From Heloderma charlesbogerti (Eukaryota; Chordata; Lepidosauria; Squamata; Helodermatidae): a DNA stretch of 64,000 nucleotides. Where the stretch lies: positions 496,001-560,000 of the forward strand of contig JANEZZ010000520.1 in assembly GCA_026122225.1 (NCBI GenBank), in the 5' to 3' direction. Below are positions 11,947-22,861 of this stretch, one piece after another (the stretch's first letter is position 1; every line of letters begins with the position of its first letter). Made by a program: the position numbers and the translations under genes. The notes under the pieces are model-generated. The model searched no databases, was not told the DNA's origin, and was given only the letters and a program-made list of their open reading frames with translations.

Positions 11947-12781
11947 TAGGGATGTACGAAAGTCACTTACCTTTTGAAAGGGTGACATTAGCGGTGAGGG
12001 GAGGCACTCCGTCCCTCCCCCCGGAAATCTCTCCGGCCAGCTCCACTCTGCGGAGATTCTGTGGAGCCGCCAGCCGGGGCTACCCGCAGCCAGGCATCTG
12101 GCTGCTGGGCAGCCTGCAGGGACGCAAATGGCGGCTGCCGTAGCCACCGCCATTTGCGTCCCTGTATTTTGCCGTGATAGGCTACGTAAATATTTACATA
12201 GCCTATCACGGCAAAACAAAAAACAAAAAACAGCTAACACAGATGGTGGTGGCTACGGCAGCTGCCATTTGCGTTCCCCTTTTTTTTTGCTGTGATAGGT
12301 TACGTAAATATTTATGTAGCCTATTATGGGGAAAAAAAGGGACGCAAATGGCGTAATGGCCGCCATTTGTGTTCCTTTTTTTTTTGCCGTAATAGCCTAC
12401 GTAAATATTTACGTAGGCTATCATGGCAAAAAAAAAAAAGGGAACGCAAATGGCGGCCGCCGTAGCCGCCGCCATTTACGTTCCCTTTTTTTTTCTGTGA
12501 TAGGCTACGTAAATACTTACACAGCCTATCATGGCTTCCGCAGGGACGCAAATGGCGTCCCTGCGTTAGCCATGATAGGCTACGTAGGTATTTACGTAGC
12601 CTATCACGGATCTATGGAAGAAGCGAATGGCGGCCGCAGATGCGGACGCCATTCGCAATGCAGCGTGGACAGCAGCAGGTAGGTGCTCTGTTCCGGGCCC
12701 ATTTTGCAGGGTGGGGGGGCGGGGGGCTTTGTTCCACCACGGATTTTGGGGGATCCGTGGCGGAATTCTCTGACATCCCGA
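11947..12781. mobile_element. Palindrome-array hAT-like element, copy 1 (five P1 units)
   Basis: The 835-bp unit begins TAGGGATGTACGAAAGTCAC and ends GAATTCTCTGACATCCCGA. The flanks are ACAGAACT and ACAGAAAT (7 of 8 match). The interior alternates two palindrome types. P1 units lie at about 12171-12212, 12290-12330, 12386-12429, 12496-12534 and 12569-12609. P2 units (GCAAATGGCGGC arms) lie at about 12122-12160, 12243-12277, 12345-12375, 12443-12482, 12542-12562 and 12622-12655. CACTTACCT sits 20 bp from the left end and CAGGTAGGTGC near the right end, both pointing outward on their strands. There is no transposase. Runs of peptide such as DRLCKYLRSLS in its open frames are translations of P1 and not a gene. 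Confidence 0.85.
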
Positions 12782-13080
12782 ACAGAAATAAACTGTTGTT
12801 GCTGCAGTGATCCAAACCATGAGATAACAGTGCTGTGGAAAAGGACAGGCCTCAAACCTTTTAAGTGTAATTGACATGAGCTGCATCTGTCTTAGTGGTT
12901 GTGTTACCCTATTAAGTCAATATGAATGAAATGATAACCTAATCCTTCCTAGATCTTTTAGGGAACTTAGCTATGGGGCACAGTTTCTAAAGTGTGAGGC
13001 AGGCTTCCCAGGAAGGCTTTAGCAGTTGCTAGAGTAGATACTGTATAAACTGGCTGAGTTTGGATGATCATGGGGGGTGG

Positions 13081-13400
13081 GAGGAAGCCACCATGGCTTT
13101 TTCCACTGCACACATGCCACATGCATGACTACCATTTGCAAAATTACCCGCAACTCTGCATGGGTTGCCATGTCATCTGAACCCAGCGTGGTGCACGGCA
13201 GGGGTGGCTTCTTACCCACCCCATGACCCCTGCTACAAACCATGGTTTTGGAGTGGGTAAGAAGCCACACCTGCCATGCACCACTCCAGGTTTGGACAAC
13301 ACAGCAACCCACGCGGCATCATGGGTATTTATGCAAATGGTGGTTGCGCATGCACCCTGCATGTGGCCAGGAGAAGAAGCCATGGTGGCTTCTCCCCCCT
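13081..13400. repeat. Foldback repeat (GAAGCCACCATGG type)
   Basis: Outer arms GAAGCCACCATGGC (13084) and GCCATGGTGGCTTC (13378) are inverted copies. An inner pair GGCTTCTTACCCACCCC/GGAGTGGGTAAGAAGCC lies at 13208-13268 around ACAAACCATGGTTTTGG. Non-coding; family unknown. Confidence 0.6.
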
Positions 13401-13639
13401 CCCAAGATTGTCTGAACTTGGTCACAGTGATGCACTATCCTTTTTGGTTTTTTTGTTTAGTTATGTATTGTTTGTTGAAAACCGTTTGAGATTTTTACAA
13501 TAGGTGAAGCCCTCCTCCCAATTATAGAACATATATCAAGAAGCCTCCACTTCCATGGTTCCCTCTCCCTCCTATCTTTCCCCCATTCCTGTGTTTAGTT
13601 CTGTGACTTTAATTAAACTTAAAAAAACTAAATGATGTA

Positions 13640-13945
13640 CAGATTTTGCCAAGCCACCACTGGAGGAATCCTCTTCAGAGGAGGAGCTAGAGACAAACAA
13701 CATCAAGGAGCATCTTATGCCAGAAGACCAGGGGGAGCCTGGCCCTCAGGTGAGATGGTCATGAGCCCATCCTCACAAGAGGAGGGGGCTTCTGCCTCTG
13801 AGAGCGTGGCTTCCTACTGGCCCCTGAGATTGGCAGCAGGCCAGAACAGCACCTGTGAGAAGGGGTGCCTGTTTGCAAAGGAAGACTCCTTATAAATAAA
13901 GGACTCCTCAGGAGAAAGGACCTCCTCATGAGGATGATTTCTTCC
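13640..13945 (+). other. Unassigned LTR-like block
   Basis: A GC-richer stretch with GAGGAGGAGCTAGAG, CCTCAGGTGAGATGG and then TTATAAATAAAGGACTCC, which resembles the promoter/polyA part of a retroviral-type LTR. No partner LTR or clear TG...CA ends were found, so I leave it unassigned. Confidence 0.25.
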
Positions 13946-15266
13946 AGAAGCCTCTGATGTAGGGCTGTGCGATGCTGGGAATTCTGTCCCATTTAGGCCA
14001 GGTGGGATTTTGCAGTGTTTCTGTTCCGATAAGCAGGGGATTTTAGCGGCTTTTCATTTTGTACATTTTTTTCTCTGGGTCCCATGATTTGCATACATGG
14101 GTATTTGTGCGAATTGTTATTTGCACGATTTGGATCTCTTTTTTCAGGTCTTTGAATCTGTGCAAATGAGGTCATACTGTTCTAAATATTCTTTTAATTG
14201 GCAATCTTGCGCATGTGCACACGACTGCAAGCCCACCTGTTAAAATTTTCAAATTGCAAGTTTTTTCCATCCTGTGCATGAAGAAATTTGCTAATTTTGT
14301 CAAATTCTCATCAAAAACAAATGGCAACAAAATTCTTACCCATCTGCACTGGCCAAATTCTATAGGTGCAGCTATTCCCAGCATAAAGACCAAGTTGCAC
14401 CTGCTTGACATGTGTAACTCTTAAACATCAGGAGTCTGTCAGAAAAAAAGCGATAGCAACCCGACTTCAGCACCACAAACATTGCTGAATGCGCAGGGAA
14501 ACAAACTCGGACTTAAGAGCGAGGCACTTGTAGCCCTCTGCCTGAATGGATGACTCTGCCAGCTTTGGTTTCCCGTTCTTTCATTTTTTTAAAAAAAAAC
14601 TCAAGTTCTTTCCATCCTGTTCATGAAGAAAAATGCAAATTTTGTTAAGTTCTTATCAAAAATCAAACCGAACAAAACTCTCACCTATCCCTACATTTCA
14701 CACATTATATATTCCCTACAAGGATCTATGCGTGTGTACGTAAAGAACGAATATGAAGATCCCATGTGACTGTTTTACCAGCTGTACACATCTTGGGAAT
14801 CCACAATTAGTAGCATGGTCAATCATATGCAAACTGAACATATGATTCATTTTTTGTTTAGGTTTGTGACTGTTTGGGCTTGCCCTTGAGGAATAAGCTT
14901 CCCACTTTACGCTGCCATTGTGCTTAGACTGCCTACATAGCTCTTAAACTCTCCCATCGCTTCCAGTATAATTTTGTATGCCTTAATCAAGGTGCATTGA
15001 ACTCTTAACAGTCTCATTCATCTCAAAAACAAATGAGACAATCTAAGAACTAAACAGTATACAAAACGCCAGATCCAAGCACTCGAAGTACATCAACCTC
15101 TTTCTCAGGCTAATTGTGTAGTGTCTTTGAAAACACAGACACAGGGCCAAAACAGACATTACTAAGATGCAGCAACCTCTCCCCCCATTTTTATGCTTGA
15201 GTAGCTGCAGGGCCCCCAGTCCAGATGAGGACTCCAGCATGGGGGTCTAAAGTTGAGACTCTTAAC
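13946..15266. other. Unassigned non-coding DNA with hAT-type start
   Basis: TAGGGCTGTGCGATGCTGGG at 13960 looks like a hAT-type left end, and ACCTATCCCTAC at 14684-14695 could be a right end. The flanks (CTCTGATG versus CATTTCAC) do not match, so an intact element is not supported. No gene is seen. Confidence 0.35.
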
Positions 15267-16512
15267 TAGGGCTGTGCAGGGACCCCCCAATCCAAGTTGG
15301 GCCTGATCTGGCTCAGGCAGATCCGGGGCGGGGGGCTGACCTGCCTCAACCCCGAACCCAAAGCAGGTTTTTATTTTTTTTTATTTACAATATTTATATA
15401 CCGCTCCTCATCAGAAGATTTCGGAGTGGTGAACAACATGATAGGAATAAAACAATGGTTAAAAGAGTTTTAAAAATTAAAAAAATTTAAAAAGACAAAT
15501 CCCAACGAAGTAGAATTCAACAAACCACAGCTGGTCATACAAGGAAGGCCTCTTGAAAGAACATCTTCAGGAGGCGCCGGAAAGAACACAATGTTGGCGC
15601 CTGCCTGACCTCTAAAGGCAGGGAATTCCACAGGAAGGGGGCCACCACACTGAAGGCTCTTCTCCTGGTGGACTCCAACCGGGCCATATGTCCATATGGA
15701 ACCACTGGAACATGCCCTCCGATGACCTCAGTGACCGGGCAGGTTGGTAGGGAAGGAGGCGCTTTCTCAGGTATCCTGGTCCCAAGTTGTTTAGGGCTTT
15801 GTACACTAGTACTAATACCTTAAACCTGGCCTGGTAGCGAATAGGCAGCCAGTGCAGTTCCCTCAGCAAAGGAGTTACACGCTGAAAAGGGGCAGCTCCT
15901 GACAACAGCCGAGCTGCTGCATTCTGCACTAGCTCCAGCTTCCGGACCAGCCTTAAGGGCAGCCCCACATAGAGCGCACTGCAGTAATCCAGTCTTGAGA
16001 TTACTAATGCCTGTACCACCATGGTCAGGTGCCCCCCTGATGCCCTCATGCAACCCCTCAGCTCCTTACCTGGGTCACCTCCTCCTCCTCCTCTGCTGCT
16101 GCTGCCCCTGCTGCACCACCCACCACTGCCATGCTGCCGCCCGCTGCTGCTGCCTCTGCCACCACCCCCACCCGCCTCTGCCTCCAGAGGCCTGGGCATG
16201 CAGTGACTGGTCTTCTTCCAGGGAGTCGACATTTTAAAAATGGTAACCCCCTGCAAGAAGAGTCGCCACGCGTCCAGGCCTCAGGAGATGGCAGTGGGTG
16301 GCAGCAGTGCGGCAGCAACAGAGGAGGAGGCAGCGGCCCAGGTAAGGAGCTGGAGGCGCCAGGGGGGCTGGGCTGGGGGCTGAAGCGCATTGAGCCCCCG
16401 ACCTACTCCGGACCGCTTCGTGCCCCCTCTGCTTTGCCTCAGAAGGGTTACAAAGTGGCCGGAAGCAGCCCACTTCAACTTGGGGTTTGGGCCGAAGCGG
16501 TGCACAGCCCTA
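15267..16512. mobile_element. Second hAT-like family (TAGGGCTGTGCA ends), perfect 8-bp TSD
   Basis: The left end is TAGGGCTGTGCAGGGACC and the right end GCGGTGCACAGCCCTA. Both sides carry CTCTTAAC (15259-15266 and 16513-16520), an exact 8-bp duplication. The interior is split by an L2 fragment (about 15375-16055). The rest is GC-rich with CTG/CCG-type triplet runs at 16080-16170 and an inverted counterpart at 16295-16345. Outward-facing motifs are CTCCTTACCTGGG (16061) and CCCAGGTAAGGAG (16338), the same subterminal signature as the palindrome-array family. It has no transposase. Open frames through the triplet runs are low-complexity and are not genes. Confidence 0.85.
15375..16055 (-). pseudogene. 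L2-clade LINE 3' fragment nested in hAT-like element (minus strand)
   Basis: The 3' end at 15375-15440 (TTATTTACAATATTTATATA, CCGCTCC) leads on the minus strand into coding remnants between about 15650 and 16020. Visible are SRLDYCSALYVGLPL, LVQNAAARLLSGAAPFQRVTP, LHWLPIRYQARFKVLVLVYKALNNLGPGYL and PARSLRSS. This is the region just after the reverse transcriptase palm. The 5' part is missing and the frame is broken further down. The same subfamily is seen at 63.3 kb. Confidence 0.85.
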
Positions 16513-18097
16513 CTCTTAACTCTCTCCACCGCCCCCCCCCCACTATGGGTCTGATTTGGATGGGGGGGTACATCTGCAATTTGTATTGCAAAATAGTGAT
16601 GCATTTGCTTTATGCCTTATCCTCCATGAATTTGCCTAATCCTCTTTTAATAACAACATAAGAAGAGGAAAAGAAGATATGAAGAGTGGCAGGAGATGCA
16701 TGTAAAGAGCATCTTACTTTTTTATTGTTGTTGGTGGTGGTTAGACTCCTAATGTTAGACTTCTGTTAATTTTTGAAATCTTAGGAAGTTACAGAATAGG
16801 TTTTTGTGAGGGGGTGGCTTTCTTGGCAGCAACCAATGCAGCACACAATATTGCCAATAGCCATTTATGAGAGGTTTATCTCGTATTAATATTGACAGAA
16901 AGGGCTGGTTGGAGTTATTCACCTTATCAACACAACACCTTACTTGATAAAGCCACAAAGCTGGCTGCAAGCATTCCATTGTTTCTGACACCTTTGTAGG
17001 CAAAATGATTTATTGTGCTCCAGAAAGAAGGAAAATACAGATTTTTAAAAAAAACTTGAATGTCATCATAGGAATTTGGATCATGGGTGATGGCTGTGGT
17101 GGGGATGTTGAGACCACTCTGGCTGGCCCACCATAGTTCTCTTTTTTCTTTGCTTCCTCTAAACCTGAGAGAGAAAAGGTAAATTTGCTTTAATGGTGTG
17201 GGTCTAGATGGTTTGGAACACCTTTGTATGCTCATTCATTCGCTCTGAATCATTAAAGCAAATGGGTGGGAAAGCCTTTCTGTGCTGACAAATGCTTGGT
17301 TTCATTTCAATACCTCCAGAGGATTTCCATTAATATCAGTTGGCTTCAAGGGGAACAAATGCAACATTTGTTGACCCTCATCTGGAAAGTACAGAGTTTA
17401 TGTTTGGGGGACAGGGGCACTTAAAAGATTTGGGGCCTAGGCCCATAGGATACAAATTAGCATAAAACCCCCATATGCTAATGCATATCTATATATGGAT
17501 ATTTAGAAATAATTACTAGGATTTACATTTCATACGAGGTAAAGCCAGTTACTTTCTCATCCAAATCACCTCAAATAAAATTAATTCCTCAATTAATTTG
17601 CATGCCACCCCAGATTATTTCAAATTAGTAACCCCTCTTTAATTACAATTAATTTGCAATCTCCCACTGTCTCTTCCCCACTTCTCTTACCCCCTCTGTC
17701 TTTCCCTTCTGTAGGAAAATTGCCCCCACCCCATGCAATTAAGCTTAAAAGAAAGCATCCATTGGCACTAACGGAAGTTTTTCCTAAGATTAATTGCTAT
17801 ATAGGACGGAGTCTTGGGGGGATGGGTACAGCATGCAGGGAGGGAAGGATTAACCCTTCTCAGCTGGGACGGTCCTGGTTAAAGCCCATAATGCAAACTA
17901 ATTACGTTCAGGAAAAAAAACTCCCATTGGCATTTGGCACCAATGGAAGGTTTTTAATAAGCTTAATTCCTTCCTATGCAGGGGAATCTGGGTGTGTGTG
18001 TTCCAGCCTGTAGAGAGGGGAAGGTTCACCCTTCCATCCCCAGCTGCAATCTCTCTTAAAATTCCCCCTGCAAGGTAATTAAGCTAAGGAAAAAAAA
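16513..18097. other. Unassigned non-coding DNA
   Basis: No gene recognised. A short palindrome (CCATTGGCATTTGGCACC AATGG) and a loose direct repeat of GGAAGTTTTTCCTAAGATTA-like text occur at 17.76-17.97 kb. Confidence 0.4.
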
Positions 18098-18741
18098 TAG
18101 GGATGTCAGAGAATTCCGCCATGGATCTCGGTGAGGCCGAATGCCAGTGCATTCGGCCCCCCGAACTCCGTGGCGGAATGGCCTGCCACCCCCCCGCGCC
18201 CCCGCGGATCCCCCCCAGGATGAGACTTACCTGGGGTGGATGTTCTGGGCAGCGGCGGCTGGTCTTCCGACCGGCTGCCGCTGCCACCATTTGCAGTCTT
18301 GATTTACATAGCCTATCATGGCTGGGTTTAAAAAAAAACAAAACACATACGCAAATGGCGGCGGCTACGGCCACCGCCATTTGCGTTCCTTATTTTTGGC
18401 CGTCTTAGTCTACGTAAATATTTACATAGACTATGATGGCGAAAATAAGGAACGCAAATGGCGGCGGCCGTAGCTGCCGCCATTTGCGTATGCGGTTTTT
18501 TATTTTTGTTTTTCCCAGAGCCCTCCGCGGCCAGAAATCCGGCTGCGGACGGCTCTGGCCTGGCTGGGCCTGGCTGGCTGCTCCGTGGAGCTGCGTGGAG
18601 CACAGCCGGCCACGGAGGATTCCGGGGGGGAGGAACAGATTGCCTCCCCCCCCGTCGAGGATTCCAGGGGGAGGGACGGAATGCCTCCCCCCCACCATCA
18701 ACATAATCCGCGGAAAGGTAAGTGACTTTCGTACATCCCTA
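18098..18741. mobile_element. Palindrome-array hAT-like element, copy 2
   Basis: In reverse orientation to copy 1: it starts TAGGGATGTCAGAGAATTCC and ends CTTTCGTACATCCCTA. The flanks are A-rich (AAAAAAAA versus GAAAAAAA), consistent with an 8-bp duplication but weak because of low complexity. A half P1 lies at about 18300-18322 and a full P1 variant (TAGTCTACGTAAATATTTAC) at 18403-18442. P2 units lie at about 18350-18388 and 18451-18490. The outward motifs are GACTTACCTGGGG (18225) and AAAGGTAAGTGAC (18714). Two GC-rich stretches give glycine/proline-rich shadow frames. Confidence 0.8.
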
Positions 18742-18999
18742 GAAAAAAACCTTCCATTGGCTTCAATGGACACTCAGGGCTCTGTGGAATAGATCCGGGC
18801 CCCAGCGAAATAGACTTCGGGCTAGGGGCCCAGGCCTAGCAATGGCCCTGGTCCCTAACCTATGGTTTTCTAGATGTTTTGAAATGTGTTCCAAATACCT
18901 TGTTTGAAAAGCTTATTGAAACCATTGTGAAAATTTATTCAATGGAGTCTATCACATGCTTCTGCCTTGTTCATTTTTGCATCAGCTCCAACAGCTTAA

Positions 19000-19165
19000 A
19001 CTAGCTGATGCTGGGGAACATGGGCAGGAGGCTGCGGTTACACTCATGTCCTGCTTGTAGGTTTCCCACAGGCAGCCGGTTGGCCACTGTGTGAATAGAA
19101 TGCTGGAATGGATGGACACTTGGTCTGATCCAGCAGGGCATATGTTCTTGTGTTCTAGATCACAT
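19000..19165. repeat. Unclassified interspersed repeat (GGTCTGATCCAGCAGGGC motif)
   Basis: The GAATGGATGGACACTTGGTC and GATCCAGCAGGGC motifs, ending in GTTCTTGTGTTCT, match a dispersed repeat I know from squamate and other reptile DNA. The class is uncertain. Confidence 0.45.
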
Positions 19166-20605
19166 CTCTCAGAATTGCGGTGCAAACTAACTTATAGGAA
19201 TGCCCATGGCCCATCTCAAACACCTAATAATTGGAAATTCAAATAAACAACAGCTATTTATTTGGCCTGTTACCCAGTTTGGCAAATATTTGCGTATGCA
19301 TAAAGCAATTGTTCTTCAGCACAACTGCTTAAATTCTTTCTTGAAAGTACATATTACATACTGCCAAGTGTGAGTAAGGTTGCAATGTGCAGGCAGTATG
19401 ATGCAGAACCTGCCACACCTCTCCCTAAACTTAACTCAGTGGCCAAGAGTGATTTTAATCTGAAATAATATTTTTTACAATTGTACATGTCATTCCATGA
19501 ATAGAAACTTGTTAAAAAAGCAAAGCTAAACTGAAGTAAGGATTTGCATCTCCCTAGGGCCGTCTCACGTCATCTCATATGTCAGGGAAGAAACTGACAG
19601 ACTGGGTCTCTCAGTGAGAATATTTTTTTTACACCTTTCCTTACCATCTGCAGGTTCCTTAATTTGAATTATCTTGGAAGGGATTATTACATGCTCCCTT
19701 TCTAGCAAACAAGTTGGTCGGTAAACACTCACTGGCAATTTCTGCAGTGTAAGGGTAGCATTGAAAAGCTCTCTGTCCTCTCTCTTCTCTTCAATATTAG
19801 GTTCATGCCACTGGCACGTTTGCTTAGCACACCAGAAATGTAGCATTTAAAGAGGGTTATGATTTATGCCAGTTCCCAGTTTAGGGGCAAACATCGCTAA
19901 TGAGAACATGATCCTTGAGAAACTTGGTTAAAGCCCATGCTGAATCAATAAATAAGCCTCAATAAATAAATTGTGCTAAGGGCATTCCCTGCTCCTATAT
20001 AACCAGCAGCTACTGATTCATGCTGTGAATCACTGTAAAGCATGAATAGAGGAGATTAGTAAGGGCAAACCCTAACAATATCTGAAATACACAATCACAG
20101 CAGTCAATCATATAATAATAATGGCTGTGGGTTGAACTTCAATAGAGGGTGGGAGCTTGAGTGAGGTTGACTATTGTCACAGCCCACTTTAGCTACTGGA
20201 GGGCAAGTCACTTTCCGTTCTTGCTGTATCCTCAGAACAAGGCATTTAAGCTGCTAGCTCTGTGTTTCATGGTGTGAAAGCAGTTCTTTCATGAAATATT
20301 GGGCATTTGAGACAATGCTCTTGCTGGTTGGCATCAATCTGTACTTTGTACCTGATCAGCCTGTGAAAGAAACTTCTGCTAAGTGTACTGAAATAGGTCA
20401 AGATAAAGATCTCCTTATGCCAAGTTCCCCTGCTGCCCTACATTTCCATTCCAATAGCCATAAAGTATAAAAGTCTACACTTCATTTAAGTGCTATTTGA
20501 AAATGGGGAATGCTGAGGAAAACTTAACTAAAAGGGATGGAGTTGGGCAAGTCAGGAGAGGGTGGTTGGTTACTCTTTTGCTCAAGCATTGGGGGGGGGG
20601 AATTA
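19166..20605. other. Unassigned non-coding DNA
   Basis: AT-rich with no recognisable protein domain or repeat end. Confidence 0.4.
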
Positions 20606-20611
20606 ATATAA

Positions 20612-20712
20612 TCCAGCTTTCCCCATCCTGGTGTCCTCCAGATGTGTTGAATTACAACTCCCTGCTGGAAGTTGGACACATCTGGAGGGCACCAGGCTGG
20701 GGAAGGCTGATT
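20612..20712. mobile_element. Palindromic MITE (CAGCTTTCCCCATCCTGGTG type)
   Basis: The left arm CTTTCCCCATCCTGGTGTCC with CTCCAGATGTGTTG pairs with the right arm containing CATCTGGAGGGCACCAGGC and TGGGGAAGGCTG. It is a short version of the foldback MITE at 62.2 kb. Confidence 0.7.
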
Positions 20713-21880
20713 TAATCCATGGAACTGGGATGCTTTCCAGCCAATGTATGTATGTCACAAATACATACGCAAATCTATGCTTGGGTGTCACAAATAGCCC
20801 ATGCAGGATAGGTTTGTGTCACACCTGGACAGGAGGAGGAGAAGCTGTGGTCCTGGCTGTGGGATACAATTAGACCTGCACTCTTGCTTGCCTGCCTGCC
20901 TCTCCTATGCTGGACTGCTGCCTGTTCTGTTGCTCAAAGGCACACTGGGCTGCATATACTGTAATGCATATTCGAGTAGCACCCTCTTGTATTTCGGATA
21001 TGATTTGTGACACGATTGCCAAAACATAATATGAGGTGAGTCAGGAAGTGTAGGTAATGTTCGACCTTACATATATAGTCTATTCACACCTTTGGAGCTT
21101 GACTTAATCCATACAACTGCTCTGTCTGTCTGCCTGTCTGTCTTTCCAGGTACAGATTCAGATTGTGAACATGGCTCCTTGGTTGCATGATTAGCTCTCC
21201 ATGAATAAAATTGTCAGTATGCCAATAATGAATTAGGTGACAAAATCTGTATAGCTCATTGCAGGCACACAGGCAATGTTCAATTGTGTCACATTCATGT
21301 ACACAACCAGTTTGCTCTGGTATACAGTGAACTTTTGCTGTTGGGTCAGATTAATGTATATGGCAAGTTTGCTATGGCACATATTGAATCTTCGTAGGGG
21401 AAAATGATACAGCAGATTGAACAAACCCAAAATATTGACAGCTGAATTGAGCCAAATTGTTGTCCAATTTCAGGGAGGTTTGTACAAAAAAAGACCATGA
21501 GAGTACTGATTGATGTATGTGATATTAACCCCATCTTTAGATTAGTTTGCACATTTAATTTCAGGTTTATTTCATTTCAGGTTTATTTTGGCTTTGTGTG
21601 GTGCTTTCTGATACTCAGAAGGGAACACATACAAAGCCAGACAGATCATCATGCTGTACCAACACACTTTTATTTAAAATGCCTGTGAAAACCAGTCACA
21701 TGACCACTACCTGCTATCTTGTTAGGCAAAAGTGTGTTGGTTTAAAGAGACGTGTTTCTATGCTTTGTATGTATACCTCCATGGGTTGTGCACACCACAA
21801 AATGGAGGTGAATGCAGAGGACCTGAGATCTGGACATGTAGCTGGAACCAATACACAGTGGACTGCTAAAATTAGGAACA
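20713..21880. other. Unassigned non-coding DNA
   Basis: No gene is supported. A (TCTG)n-like tract lies at 21121-21148. Confidence 0.4.
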
Positions 21881-22031
21881 GGGTGGCATGGCACTGCACC
21901 TTGTTACAACAACTTCACTGGCTGCCAGTCTGTTTCCAGGCACAATTCAAAGTGCTGGTTATGACCTATAAAGCCCTATATGACTTGGGACTAGGCTATT
22001 TGAAAAACCGCATTCTCCCATATGAGCCTGA

Positions 22032-22560
22032 TGTCAGGGTGGACACTGAGCCCATAGAACCTCAGAGCAGTTCTGATTCTGAGGAGGAACAGCTGTCCGT
22101 GGGAGAGGAGTGCGCTCATCCCTCCCAGGCCCTGCAGCTGGCAGAGATTCCTCCTGCTGGCATTCCAGACATAGATAGCGGTCCTAGGAGTGAAAGAGTG
22201 TGGGAGGAGGGCTGGCTGAATGCTCGACACAGATGCAAAGAGCGATGAGCTATGGAGGGTGCGGAAAGGAGGCGTAGCGCCTGTTTGGTGCGCAAGCAAT
22301 GGTCATGTCCAGAGGACCCAAGAGAAAAGGGGAGGGACTCTCCCTAGCCCATAAGTTCAGGGTCTGCAGGTGATTCTCGTTCAAACGGGGACCAACTGTT
22401 TCCAACCTGGGGCATAGGTTACTCTGCTGTTCATAGCTTAGTCGCTGGTGATAGAGTTATTAAGATGTAAAAGGAATAAAGCCTTGAAAAGAATCCTTTG
22501 TCTGTGTCTGGAATTGGCTACTGGAGTAGACTGAAAGAGGCCGGCTAGGGCCCCCTGACA
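22032..22560 (+). repeat. 5' LTR of the Gypsy element
   Basis: 529 bp, starting TGTCAGGGTGG and ending GGGCCCCCTGACA. A polyA signal (AATAAA) lies at 22475-22480, followed by the TTTGTCTGTGTCTGG block. It aligns throughout with 27741-28060 plus 28587-28791. Confidence 0.92.
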
Positions 22561-22577
22561 GCTTGCTCCCTGTTACT

Positions 22578-22580
<3 letters not shown>

Positions 22581-22615
<35 letters not shown>
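22581..22615. repeat. (CT)n tract in Gypsy leader
   Basis: Pure CT dinucleotide run between the 5' LTR and the gag start. Confidence 0.9.
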
Positions 22616-22618
<3 letters not shown>

Positions 22619-22634
22619 CTTCTCCTACTGCCAA

Positions 22635-22861
22635 ATGGAGGGTGCCAGAGACCCGACGGTGCAGGCTCTGGCACAAGAGAACCAGATTCTCCATGATCAA
22701 ATGGCTCAACTGACGGCTGCCGTGCAGAATCTACAGGCTGTGGTTCAACCCCCGCCACCTCTGATTCCCCCCCGCTGCAAGTGCCCGGTGGCCTTGCCAG
22801 AGAGGTTTTCTGGGGAGAAGGGACTTTTTCAGATTTTCAGGGCCCAATCGGAGCTGTACAT
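22635..22861 (+). pseudogene. Gypsy gag, N-terminal remnant
   Basis: ATG at 22635 opens a frame with an N-terminal coiled-coil-like stretch (ALAQENQILHDQMAQLTAAV) and a proline-rich segment (VQPPPPLIPP). It then has ALPERFSGEKGLFQIFRAQ, the start of the capsid-like region typical of Sushi-type gag. The frame ends where the palindrome-array element begins at 22862. The rest of the capsid and the zinc knuckle are absent from the downstream side. Confidence 0.85.

Noticed and set aside
12174..12682. Overlapping open frames on both strands with repeated peptides such as DRLCKYLRSLS and MIGYVNIYVAYH
   Set aside because: They are translations of the P1 palindrome, which happens to lack stops in some frames. 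The same peptides recur at every palindrome-array copy and on both strands.
13640..13945. A host coding exon or LTR
   Set aside because: It has a CAGGTGAGA donor-like site and an AATAAA-like TATA/polyA stretch. I found no partner LTR and no recognisable protein, so neither call is supported.
18090..18749. Perfect target duplication for copy 2
   Set aside because: The matching flank is a run of A, so the match carries little information.
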